Origin: Deltaproteobacteria bacterium
GTDB taxonomy: Bacteria; Desulfobacterota; Desulfobacteria; Desulfobacterales; B30-G6
Assembly: GCA_019313725.1 (NCBI GenBank)
Contig: JAFDAT010000032.1
Location: 1-15,160, forward strand
Direction: 5' to 3'
Length of the DNA: 15,160 nucleotides
Below, one piece after another: positions 6,386 to 13,760 of this stretch (the stretch's first letter is position 1; each line of letters opens with the position of its first letter). Below the pieces are notes generated by a model. It worked only from the letters and a program-made list of their open reading frames with translations. It did no database searches and was not told the origin of the DNA. A program made the position numbers and the translations under genes.

Positions 6386-7069
6386 ATGATCATATCAGCC
6401 AACCGGCCATATTTTGCGCCCTATCCAGGCTTTTTTTACAAAGCACATCTCTCCGATTATTTAGTTATTCTGGATGACGTGCAGCTCCCCCGCAAAACAA
6501 CCTGGATCACCCGCAACCGAATTAAAAACGATCAGGGTACTTTATGGATGACCATCCCCGTGATAAAAAAAGGGCGGGGGCTGCAACAAATCAGAAAAGT
6601 TAGAATATGTCAGGCAGGCAACTGGAAGAAAAAACATTTACGTAGTTTTCAAAGCGCCTATGCCCATGCCCCTTTTCTCCAGGATCATATCCATTTAATA
6701 GAACAGATTTTCACACTGCATTATGATTTCCTACTGGAATTGAGTATGGAAATCATCAACTATATTTTCAGCTTTCTCAGGATCGAAACCCAGATTGTAT
6801 TAATGTCGGAGTTAGGTGTATCGGGAAAGGGAATGCCGTTGATAATCGATATATGCAAGTCCCTGGGAGCCAGTCAATTCCTGATTCAGTCTTCAGCTTT
6901 ATCCTACTATGATTCGATTCAATTTGAGTCGGCGGGCCTTGAATTGGTCTCCTTTAAAAAGCCCGAATATATATATCCCCAAATGTGGGGAGAATATATT
7001 GCCAACCTTTCCAGCCTCGATATGATGTTCACTTGTGGCGCCAAGTCCCGGGATATTGTACTGGTATAA
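6386..7069 (+). CDS. WbqC-like family protein
   Basis: A 227-residue protein matching the WbqC-like family throughout. The N-terminal signature is visible in PYFAPYPGFFYKAHLSDYLV followed by LDDVQ (about 8-33), then TRNRIKN and WMTIPV (42-59). The C-terminal signature is YPQMWGEYIANLSSLDMMF followed by TCG (197-218). Family members usually occur in polysaccharide and O-antigen clusters; their biochemical role is not settled. ATG 6386 is preferred to the upstream TTG 6344 because CAGGT (6376-6380) precedes it and the family motif begins there. No glycan genes are nearby, so this is an orphan. It is visibly AT-richer than its neighbours (6721-6780 is about 32% GC, against about 58% in 5881-5940), which suggests horizontal transfer as part of the repeat-bracketed block. 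Confidence 0.82.
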   Translation: MIISANRPYFAPYPGFFYKAHLSDYLVILDDVQLPRKTTWITRNRIKNDQGTLWMTIPVIKKGRGLQQIRKVRICQAGNWKKKHLRSFQSAYAHAPFLQDHIHLIEQIFTLHYDFLLELSMEIINYIFSFLRIETQIVLMSELGVSGKGMPLIIDICKSLGASQFLIQSSALSYYDSIQFESAGLELVSFKKPEYIYPQMWGEYIANLSSLDMMFTCGAKSRDIVLV

Positions 7070-7150
7070 GTGAGCCTACGCGCAGCAATTTGTATCTGAT
7101 ATCAACCTCTTCTATAGCAAATAATCTTACGTCGGCATGACTGGCAGATT

Positions 7151-7165
7151 TTCGATTCAATCGAA
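7151..7165. repeat. Near-perfect palindrome after wbqC
   Basis: TTCGATT (7151-7157) and AATCGAA (7159-7165) are a 7-bp inverted repeat around a single C. As RNA it would form a 5-bp stem followed by GGCTTCTTT, which could be a weak terminator for wbqC. It could also be a protein binding site upstream of hipBA. Confidence 0.3.
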
Positions 7166-7204
7166 GGCTTCTTTAGGGAGTCTAAATAATTCCGAATTTA
7201 TTTA

Positions 7205-7237
7205 CCCTTGACAGATAGGGATATGATATTATATATG
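7205..7237 (+). promoter_or_regulatory. hipBA promoter with operator-like inverted repeat over the -35
   Basis: A perfect -35 TTGACA (7208-7213) is followed by an AT-rich -10 region: TATATA at 7230-7235 (16-base spacer) or TATATG at 7232-7237 (18). The -35 lies inside CCCT-N8-AGGG (7205-7208 and 7217-7220). This has the same N8 architecture as the E. coli HipB operator (TATCC-N8-GGATA), though with a different sequence. Transcription would start near 7243. Autoregulation by HipB is inferred from the family. Confidence 0.6.
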
Positions 7238-7272
7238 AGTCAATATGTCGGAATAATAATTCATATATGAGT
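7231..7272 (+). promoter_or_regulatory. Paired ATATATGAGT sites, candidate HipB operators
   Basis: The decamer ATATATGAGT occurs at 7231-7240, over the -10 region, and again at 7263-7272, just before hipB; the offset is 32 bp, about three helical turns. The second copy is part of a perfect palindrome, TCATATATGA (7261-7270). A further inverted pair, ATTCCGA (7189-7195) and TCGGAAT (7248-7254), encloses the promoter. The layout fits cooperative repression by a HipB-type dimer or HipBA complex. Confidence 0.45.
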
Positions 7273-7279
7273 TCTTATA

Positions 7280-7612
7280 ATGCGAACTAATGTACATAAC
7301 GTGATGCCTGGAAAGATCCGGCGTTCTCTCAAAAAGTTCGGCGCTGACATCGCTCTGGCGAGACGTAAGCGAAGCCTGACCGTTGCCATGATGGCCGAAC
7401 GCTCTGGAATCGCTAAGAGTACCTACCTGCGTATTGAAAAAGGCGATCCTTCCGTCTCATTAGGCGCTTATGCCATGATTTTGTTTGTCCTTGGCTTCGG
7501 CGGTATTCTGGGTGATTTTGTGGACCAGCGTTATGACGATCAAGGCCTATTGCTGGATGAAGAGCGCCTGCCCAAACGGGTGCGTGTAAAAAAGGAACCA
7601 ACGGCCTCATGA
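7280..7612 (+). CDS. hipB: HipB-like XRE-family antitoxin and repressor
   Basis: A 110-residue small DNA-binding protein. An XRE helix-turn-helix spans about residues 17-75, with the recognisable core MAERSGIAKSTYLRIEKGDP. A basic tail (PKRVRVKKEP) follows. In HipBA systems this protein binds HipA, blocks its kinase activity and represses the operon. Its stop overlaps the hipA start (ATGA, 7609-7612), implying translational coupling. ATG 7280 gives the full frame but has only a weak GAG upstream. GTG 7301 or ATG 7304 are possible shorter starts, since the helix-turn-helix begins later. The candidate operators immediately upstream support autoregulation. Confidence 0.85.
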   Translation: MRTNVHNVMPGKIRRSLKKFGADIALARRKRSLTVAMMAERSGIAKSTYLRIEKGDPSVSLGAYAMILFVLGFGGILGDFVDQRYDDQGLLLDEERLPKRVRVKKEPTAS

Positions 7613-8895
7613 AACGCAAAATTCATGTGTTTATGGGAAGCGAACCGAGACCTGTCGGAATTATTCACTACGATTTCAAAGGATTCCGTGAAAATGCAGC
7701 GTTCCAATACGATAACGATTGGCTGACAGCGTCCGATGGCTTCCAGATTGACCCCGGCTTGCCGCTTATGGCCGGGCCTCATTTTCATCGTAAAACCAAA
7801 GAAGGATCGGTTTTCCATTCTGTTATTGCTGATACGGAACCTGACGGTTGGGGACGGCGCGTTATCCTGCGCAGTCACATGAAACGTCGGCAGGCACTGC
7901 GTGAAAAAGGTCGGAAAATTGAAACAAGGCCCTTGAATGCCCTCGACTTTCTTTTGGCCGTCGATGATTACAGCCGAGTCGGTGCGCTACGATTTCAGGA
8001 TGAAGCAAATATGTTCCAGGGGAATCAATCGGAAGCCAACCACACGGCGCCGCCTCTTATCGAGCTTGGAATGCTACTTGCGGCCAGTCGAAGGGTCGAA
8101 GTCAACACCGAAAGTGCTGCCGACCTGGCTTATCTGCTTGGGCGCGGCACGTCGTTGGGAGGATTACGTCCTAAATGCACGGTAATCGATGATAATGGAT
8201 ACCTGTCAATCGGCAAGTTTCCAAGCGTCACAGATGAAAGGGCGGTGACAAAGGGCGAAGTGCTGGCAATGCAGCTGGCCAAAGCCGCCGGCATCAATGC
8301 TGCCGACGCGCGACTTGTTGAAAGTGATGGTGCACCGGTGGCATTGATAAAACGGTTTGATCGTATAAAAAGCGGTGCGCGAATAATGTACATGTCAGCT
8401 GCTACAATGCTTGGTGCTGAAGCAACAGACCCCGGTACACACAGTTATACGGATATTGTCGATGCATTGCGTGTAAACGGTGCTGACGCTCAAACGGACA
8501 TTGAAGAGCTGTGGCGACGTATTGCTTTTTCCATCATGATTACAAATGTCGATGATCACCTGCTGAACCATGGCTTTTTATATGCTGCAAACGGGAAGTG
8601 GCGACTGGCTCCGGCATTTGACCTGAATCCTCTACCGGAACGCTTTCGGGAGCTTAAGACCTGGATATCGGAAGAAAGTGGTCCGGCTGCCACAATTGAT
8701 GCACTTATGTCAGTCACATCTTATTTTAGAATCCCGATAAAGCGGGCGAAGATTGTTTTAGCCCAGGTAGAAAAGGCAACTGCCAACTGGCACAAAGAGG
8801 GCCGTACACTGAAAATGAGCGTCAGTGAGCTCGACCAGTTTGCCGATGCCTTTGAACACGCAGAACGAAACGCAGCTTTGCTGGCACTGGCGTGA
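7609..8895 (+). CDS. hipA: HipA-family serine/threonine kinase toxin
   Basis: A 428-residue HipA-fold protein kinase, the toxin of a type II toxin-antitoxin pair. E. coli HipA phosphorylates glutamyl-tRNA synthetase and induces persistence; other family members hit other targets, so the substrate here is open. The kinase elements are intact. The Ser-Gly-Gly loop GTSLGGLRPK has S182, the counterpart of the autophosphorylated serine region. The others are K248 in ALIKRFDR, the catalytic loop DDHLLN with D315 and N320, and the metal-binding aspartate D338 in APAFDLNP. The N-terminal subdomain (1-110) is also present. The length is near that of E. coli HipA (440). The ATG overlaps the hipB stop, and AAGGAA (7592-7597) lies 11 bases upstream. 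No truncation was seen, so it is likely functional. Confidence 0.9.
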   Translation: MKRKIHVFMGSEPRPVGIIHYDFKGFRENAAFQYDNDWLTASDGFQIDPGLPLMAGPHFHRKTKEGSVFHSVIADTEPDGWGRRVILRSHMKRRQALREKGRKIETRPLNALDFLLAVDDYSRVGALRFQDEANMFQGNQSEANHTAPPLIELGMLLAASRRVEVNTESAADLAYLLGRGTSLGGLRPKCTVIDDNGYLSIGKFPSVTDERAVTKGEVLAMQLAKAAGINAADARLVESDGAPVALIKRFDRIKSGARIMYMSAATMLGAEATDPGTHSYTDIVDALRVNGADAQTDIEELWRRIAFSIMITNVDDHLLNHGFLYAANGKWRLAPAFDLNPLPERFRELKTWISEESGPAATIDALMSVTSYFRIPIKRAKIVLAQVEKATANWHKEGRTLKMSVSELDQFADAFEHAERNAALLALA

Positions 8896-8966
8896 GGGGC
8901 AGTAAGATTGGAGGAAATGTTTCATTGGGAAACGGCTGCAGAGAAAACCATGGGATGTCGTAGAGC

Positions 8967-11900
8967 ATGCTGAAAAAAATAATTATCATTCCTGCCCTGG
9001 TTATCGCTGCTCTGATAGTTGCGGTTTATGCATTTCTGTACCTGTACGGTTTCAACACATTCAAGCCCCTGATCACCCAAGCGGTAAAGGATGCCACAGG
9101 CCGGGATTTGATCATCAACGGTGACATCCGCATTATCCCGGGCTGGCCGCCAACACTCACGGCTGAAAATATCACCTTTCAGAATGCACCCTGGGGGTCA
9201 CAACCGCAACTGGCCAGGGTCAAAAAACTCTCCGTTGCCATATCCCTTCTACCCATTCTCCGTGGCGAATACAGGTTGATCCACATTCACCTTGTGGAAC
9301 CCGAGGTCCTGCTGGAATTCAACCCGTCAGGTGTGTCCAATTTTCAGTTTGATACCAGCAACAGCGGAGAGTCCGTTGCCATACCGGTTCTGGCCTTTAA
9401 CGACATTCGGATTCAAAAAGGCCGTTTCAGGTACAAAGACCCAAAATCCGGCCTGGATCTTTCATTGGATATAGGCACTCTGCAGGCCGATATCCCGGGG
9501 CTGGACCAACCGATTCGGATTCAGTTTCAGGGTGGATTCAGGGGTCTCCCGTGCACACTCGACGGCAGCATCGGCCCGATTATGGCGTGGATCAAACCCG
9601 GTTATCCCCTGCCTGTCGAACTAACAGCCGGCCTGGGAAAAACCGACGCTCAACTGACGGGCACCATCCGCAACCCGATAAATTTTAAAGGCATCTCACT
9701 CAAAATAACCGCCGACGGCCAGTCTACCCGTGAAGTCACAAACTTAGGTGGATGGGCCGATATTCCTGATTTCGGAATTTTCAGCGTCGAAGCTGAATTA
9801 AACGATGGCCCAGGACAACTCGCCCTTGAACAGCTGGCCGTGCATATGGGATCCGAAGAACTCGCCCGACTCTCCCTCAGCGGCTCTGTCGGAAACCTCT
9901 TGGAAATGCAGGGTGTTCACCTGGATATCCAGCTGCAGGCAAAAAACATTGCCCGGCTGAGTCAACTCGGTATGCCTGCACTGCCTGTTGAGGGGCCCTT
10001 CCGGATATCCGCCACCATTTCTGATCCAGCGAAAAACCAATACAGACTGGATGACATCGGTATCTTGCTGGGTGAGAACACGATCACCGGCCGCGTAGAC
10101 CTAAACCTCGCCCGGAAGGTACCCATTCTGGACGTAAAGCTTGAGTCGGAAAAATTTCAATTCGGATCTTTCTCCCTTGAAACCAGGATGGCCGGTCCTG
10201 TCGACAGGATCAGCGTTGAAAAACTGGAACTGAAGCTGGATACGGAAAAACGCGTTAAGGCCTTCATGATCGGAACCATAGAGAACCTGAACGCACTCGA
10301 TAATATTAACCTCAATTTTCATGCTTACGGAGAGGACCTGGCGGATCTCCAGGAATTGATCGGCAAACCGCTTCCGCTCCGCGGACGGTTCGCTGTATCC
10401 GGAAGCCTCACCATGCCGGCTCAGCATATATTTCAAATTCCGGAACTGAAAATCATTCTCGACAAAAACAGTCTTAGCGGTTCCCTGGATCTTGACCTGG
10501 GAGGGTCCAACCCGATACTGGGCGGTACGTTCACCTCCAGCAGGCTGAACATCGAGCGTCTGTTGACGCCGGCCCTCCTTCCCGAAAACCTGCTGGAAAG
10601 CCTGACCGAAGTGGGGCCCACCCGCCTTACGTTCGAGTCATCCGGCCCTTTTGATCAACTCACCCTCAGCAGGCTTGAATTTCAGACGAACATCAAGGAC
10701 CTGGTGGCGCTGAATCTTCAGGGTTCCATCGGCGACCTGTCACATTTCAGCGGTGTCGACCTGAGCTTCATGGCCCGGGGTAATGATCTGGCAAACCTGG
10801 AAAAAATAGCCGGGCGGAACATCCCGTTAAAGGGCGCCTATAGCCTTTCAGGAAAACTGCAAGACGGTGCAGAAAAAAAATACCGGATCGAGAATATACA
10901 GGTTTCAACGGGACTAAACACGTTGAAAGGCCGTACAACCATTGACCTTTCCGGACCGAATCCCATTATCTCGGCCGAAATCGCCGCCCGGGGGTTTACC
11001 CTGTCGGCACTGTCCTCCGGGCAGTACCCGACCCTGGACCACTTGAAGAGAGTGGATGATCTCGGCCCCTTTGACATCAGGGTGACCGTGATACCATCCA
11101 GTGAAGGCATTGCCCTTCAGGACCTGGACATATCCGCCGGCAATGATGCGCTTGCCAAAATACGAGTCAAAGGTTCGGTCGTCGATCTCTATAGCCTGAA
11201 GGGCATGCAATTCAGTTTCAATGCATCGGGTCAGGATATCGCAAACCTGGAATTGATAACCGGCCGACCGCTGCCGGTACGCGGGTCTTATGCGGTGTCC
11301 GGCCTGGTTTCGGAACATGCGCCGAACAATATCATGATAGGTGATTTGAAGCTTTCGTTGGGCGAAAACCAGCTCAAGGGGTGGGTCAACATCAATATGA
11401 CCGGCAAACATCCACTTATCGAAACAGAACTGTCTGCCGATCACATTACCTTCGAACCGATCACGCATACCGCAATCGATCCACTAAAGGATATCCCGGA
11501 CCTGGGGCCACTCAACCTGTCAATCAAGCTTTCTCAAACCGGTGACTCTCAAAAAGTGAATTATCTCGATTTCAGCATGGGCCACGAAGATACGATCGCC
11601 GTCATACTCCGCGGCACCATCAGAGACATTGACCCTTTGAGCGGCATATCCCTTGAATTCTCCGTCACCAGCAAGGACCTTTCCATCCTGAACAGTGCCT
11701 ATGGCACTGAATACGTGAACAAGATGCCCATCCATGTCGCCGGCCGGTTCGAAAACCCAAAGCCTGGATCGTACACGATCTCCTCCCTACAGGCGATCTA
11801 TGGCGACAGCGATCTTGCCGGCTCGGTCTCCCTGGACCTGAAAGCCGATCGACCGGATATGGAGGCACAGCTGTTATCCAGGAAATTGGACCTTCGATCG

Positions 11901-12878
11901 ATCATAGAAACGTTCCACAAAAAAAACCCCTCCCCTGAAAAATCGAACAAATCGTCAAAAAAAAGGGACAGGGTCTTCTCCAGGCAACCCTTCTCCCTGG
12001 AAGCGCTGGACCGCCTGGATGTCGATGTCACCTTTCAAAGCCAGGAACTCCTGCTGCCGAACTTGGCTTTCAATGATGTGCTGGTCAACCTCAGTCTCGA
12101 TAAAGACGATCTAAACATAGATCCCCTGAAATTCATCATCGGCGGCGGTTCTGCCGAGGGCAAGCTCATCCTGCAATCCAGAAAGAGTGCACCTTTTTTG
12201 AAAACAAAATTGGAAATCAGTCAGTTTGACATTGGCCCTATGCTTAAACAATTGGGGCATGACAGCGCCCTAAAAGGCAAACTGGATGCAACCTTTGATT
12301 TGGCAGGCAACGGGAATTCCGTGGCCGCCTTGATGGCGGGTCTGAACGGAAATGTCTTCATATCGATACATGACGGACAGATGGAGAGTAAACACCTGGC
12401 TCTGCTGGAAAAATACCTGGGCAGCAATATCCTGGGCCTACTCAATCCATTCAAGAGCAAATCTACCCTTACCCCGGTCAACTGCCTCGTGAACACTATG
12501 AACATCAAGAATGGCGATGCAGCGTACAAACTGGTCCTCGATACCGACCAGACCGCCCTGCTGGTGGTCGGACCCATCGATTTTGAGACCGAGGAACTCG
12601 ATATCGGCATAAAGCCCACGCCCAAAAAAGGCTTTGGCGGCAGTAACGTCGGCTCCATCAGTTTTTCCTTGAGCAAGCTGTCGCAACCTTTTGGATTGGG
12701 CGGAACACTGGTCAAGCCGCAGTTGGTTATCGACCCGACCCGCACGGCCGTTACCGCCGGGATATTTGCCGGCGCCATGGCTCTGGGCCCGATCGGTATT
12801 GGACTCTTTTTCTCCGATATCTCCGTCGGCAAGAAAAATATTTGTGAAGAAGCTTCAAAAGCCATGCAAAGTGATTAA
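8967..12878 (+). CDS. Long AsmA-family envelope protein with five tandem repeats
   Basis: A 1303-residue protein. An N-terminal membrane anchor or signal (about 4-27) leads into an AsmA N-terminal domain with TGRDLIINGDI (44-54) and WPPTLTAENITFQNAPWG (60-77). Five related units then follow, marked by GSVGNL (306), GTIENL (436), GSIGDL (586), GSVVDL (736) and GTIRDI (883), about 130-150 residues apart. Each carries DLxxL...G..LP..G...SG and later L.G...DL...PI. A Lys/Ser-rich linker (about 984-1002) precedes a C-terminal AsmA domain and a Gly/Ala-rich hydrophobic stretch near 1272-1290. AsmA-like proteins (AsmA, YhdP, TamB) span the periplasm and are implicated in phospholipid transport to the outer membrane. 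An in-frame TAG at 8961-8963 makes ATG 8967 the first possible start. No strong ribosome binding site is seen. The exported hydrolase gene begins one base after its stop. Confidence 0.9.
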   Translation: MLKKIIIIPALVIAALIVAVYAFLYLYGFNTFKPLITQAVKDATGRDLIINGDIRIIPGWPPTLTAENITFQNAPWGSQPQLARVKKLSVAISLLPILRGEYRLIHIHLVEPEVLLEFNPSGVSNFQFDTSNSGESVAIPVLAFNDIRIQKGRFRYKDPKSGLDLSLDIGTLQADIPGLDQPIRIQFQGGFRGLPCTLDGSIGPIMAWIKPGYPLPVELTAGLGKTDAQLTGTIRNPINFKGISLKITADGQSTREVTNLGGWADIPDFGIFSVEAELNDGPGQLALEQLAVHMGSEELARLSLSGSVGNLLEMQGVHLDIQLQAKNIARLSQLGMPALPVEGPFRISATISDPAKNQYRLDDIGILLGENTITGRVDLNLARKVPILDVKLESEKFQFGSFSLETRMAGPVDRISVEKLELKLDTEKRVKAFMIGTIENLNALDNINLNFHAYGEDLADLQELIGKPLPLRGRFAVSGSLTMPAQHIFQIPELKIILDKNSLSGSLDLDLGGSNPILGGTFTSSRLNIERLLTPALLPENLLESLTEVGPTRLTFESSGPFDQLTLSRLEFQTNIKDLVALNLQGSIGDLSHFSGVDLSFMARGNDLANLEKIAGRNIPLKGAYSLSGKLQDGAEKKYRIENIQVSTGLNTLKGRTTIDLSGPNPIISAEIAARGFTLSALSSGQYPTLDHLKRVDDLGPFDIRVTVIPSSEGIALQDLDISAGNDALAKIRVKGSVVDLYSLKGMQFSFNASGQDIANLELITGRPLPVRGSYAVSGLVSEHAPNNIMIGDLKLSLGENQLKGWVNINMTGKHPLIETELSADHITFEPITHTAIDPLKDIPDLGPLNLSIKLSQTGDSQKVNYLDFSMGHEDTIAVILRGTIRDIDPLSGISLEFSVTSKDLSILNSAYGTEYVNKMPIHVAGRFENPKPGSYTISSLQAIYGDSDLAGSVSLDLKADRPDMEAQLLSRKLDLRSIIETFHKKNPSPEKSNKSSKKRDRVFSRQPFSLEALDRLDVDVTFQSQELLLPNLAFNDVLVNLSLDKDDLNIDPLKFIIGGGSAEGKLILQSRKSAPFLKTKLEISQFDIGPMLKQLGHDSALKGKLDATFDLAGNGNSVAALMAGLNGNVFISIHDGQMESKHLALLEKYLGSNILGLLNPFKSKSTLTPVNCLVNTMNIKNGDAAYKLVLDTDQTALLVVGPIDFETEELDIGIKPTPKKGFGGSNVGSISFSLSKLSQPFGLGGTLVKPQLVIDPTRTAVTAGIFAGAMALGPIGIGLFFSDISVGKKNICEEASKAMQSD
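9099..9141 (+). repeat. Direct repeat, right copy (inside asmA)
   Basis: Codons 45-58 of asmA repeat the left copy at 6178-6220 with 4 mismatches in 43 bases. Here the sequence is part of an intact gene, so this is presumably the parental copy. Recombination between the two would remove about 2.9 kb, including wbqC, hipB, hipA and the first 44 codons of asmA. Confidence 0.75.
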
Positions 12879-12879
12879 T

Positions 12880-13683
12880 GTGAACTATCTAAACCGATTT
12901 TTTTACAGAGCGCTCACCTGTTTCGCGGTCCTGTTCTTTGCCGCGGCGATGGCTAATGCCGGCCCGCCCTCCTCAGACTGTGTTATCGTGTTGCATGGCC
13001 TGGGCAGAACCGAAGCCTCCCTGGCCAAGATTGAAAAGGTGCTGACCGAGAAGGGATACCGGGTCTGGAACGAAGAATATGCTTCCCGCGATGCCGATAT
13101 CGAAACACTTGCCGAAAACCACATCTCAATCGGCGTCCATCAATGTGAGGAGTGGAATGCCGTCAACATTCATTTTGTCACCCATTCCCTGGGCGGCATT
13201 CTGGTCAGGCAATACCTCCAGACAAACACCATCGACGATTTGGGAAAAATAGTCATGCTCGCCCCACCCAACCACGGGAGCGAGGTGGTTGACCACCTGC
13301 AGGATGCTTCCATATTTCAAAGCACCATGGGCCCCGCCGGCCAGCAGCTCTCCACGCATAAATCCAGCAAGCCCAACACCCTTGAACCCATACCCGGCAC
13401 CATTGGCGTGATCGCCGGTTCGGCCAATTCGGACCCCTGGTTCGCATGGATGTTTACAGGCCCCAACGACGGCAAAGTCTCGGTAGAAAGCACCCGGCTT
13501 TCTGAAATGTCGGATTTCCTGGTTGTCGACAACGGCCACACCTTCATCATGAACAACCGCGAAGTCATCCAGCATGTTTTATTTTTCCTGGAGCACGGAA
13601 AATTTAAAACCGATCGCCAAAGCAATCGGTTTTATAATGAAACGTCCCGCCGCAAAAAGCAGGAAAACCGCGACCATAGATAA
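12880..13683 (+). CDS. Exported alpha/beta hydrolase (lipase-like)
   Basis: A 267-residue protein with a convincing signal peptide: basic start, hydrophobic core, and probable cleavage at ANA|GPP (residue 27). It should therefore act in the periplasm or beyond. The oxyanion region is VLHGLG (37-42). The nucleophile elbow is THSLGG with S103; threonine replaces the first glycine of GxSxG, as in some lipases and PGAP1-like proteins. The acid is probably D197 (PNDGKV) and the histidine H220 (NGH). Substrate is unknown; a lipid ester or acyl transfer is plausible. GTG 12880 is chosen because it starts the signal peptide directly, one base after the asmA stop; GTG 12871 is a near alternative. The open frame reaches further upstream inside asmA, but that part is a shadow. 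The last 25 residues are basic and cross a terminator-like hairpin. Confidence 0.85.
   Translation: MNYLNRFFYRALTCFAVLFFAAAMANAGPPSSDCVIVLHGLGRTEASLAKIEKVLTEKGYRVWNEEYASRDADIETLAENHISIGVHQCEEWNAVNIHFVTHSLGGILVRQYLQTNTIDDLGKIVMLAPPNHGSEVVDHLQDASIFQSTMGPAGQQLSTHKSSKPNTLEPIPGTIGVIAGSANSDPWFAWMFTGPNDGKVSVESTRLSEMSDFLVVDNGHTFIMNNREVIQHVLFFLEHGKFKTDRQSNRFYNETSRRKKQENRDHR
13606..13633. terminator. Terminator-like hairpin within the 3' end of the hydrolase gene
   Basis: AAAACCGAT (13606-13614) and ATCGGTTTT (13625-13633) form a perfect 9-bp stem with a 10-base loop. The A and T tracts make it look like a bidirectional intrinsic terminator, between the converging hydrolase and serC genes. It overlaps codons 243-252 of the hydrolase, so use on the plus strand would remove the annotated stop codon from the message. 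A second small stem, GCCCG/CGGGC (13685-13689 and 13693-13697), follows the stop codon. Confidence 0.5.
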
Positions 13684-13760
13684 TGCCCGGTCCGGGCTAA
13701 TTTGTGCTGATCCTCCGCGCTGACCGGTGGAATGTTTCAATCCAATGTGAGCGTTTCAAA

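Noticed and set aside
12221..12865. A 214-codon open frame opposite the 3' end of asmA
   Set aside because: It lies wholly within the conserved C-terminal AsmA domain and its composition is unlike a real protein.
12691..12879. Upstream extension of the hydrolase frame inside asmA
   Set aside because: The signal peptide begins at GTG 12880. The extension overlaps asmA in another frame and has no homology value.
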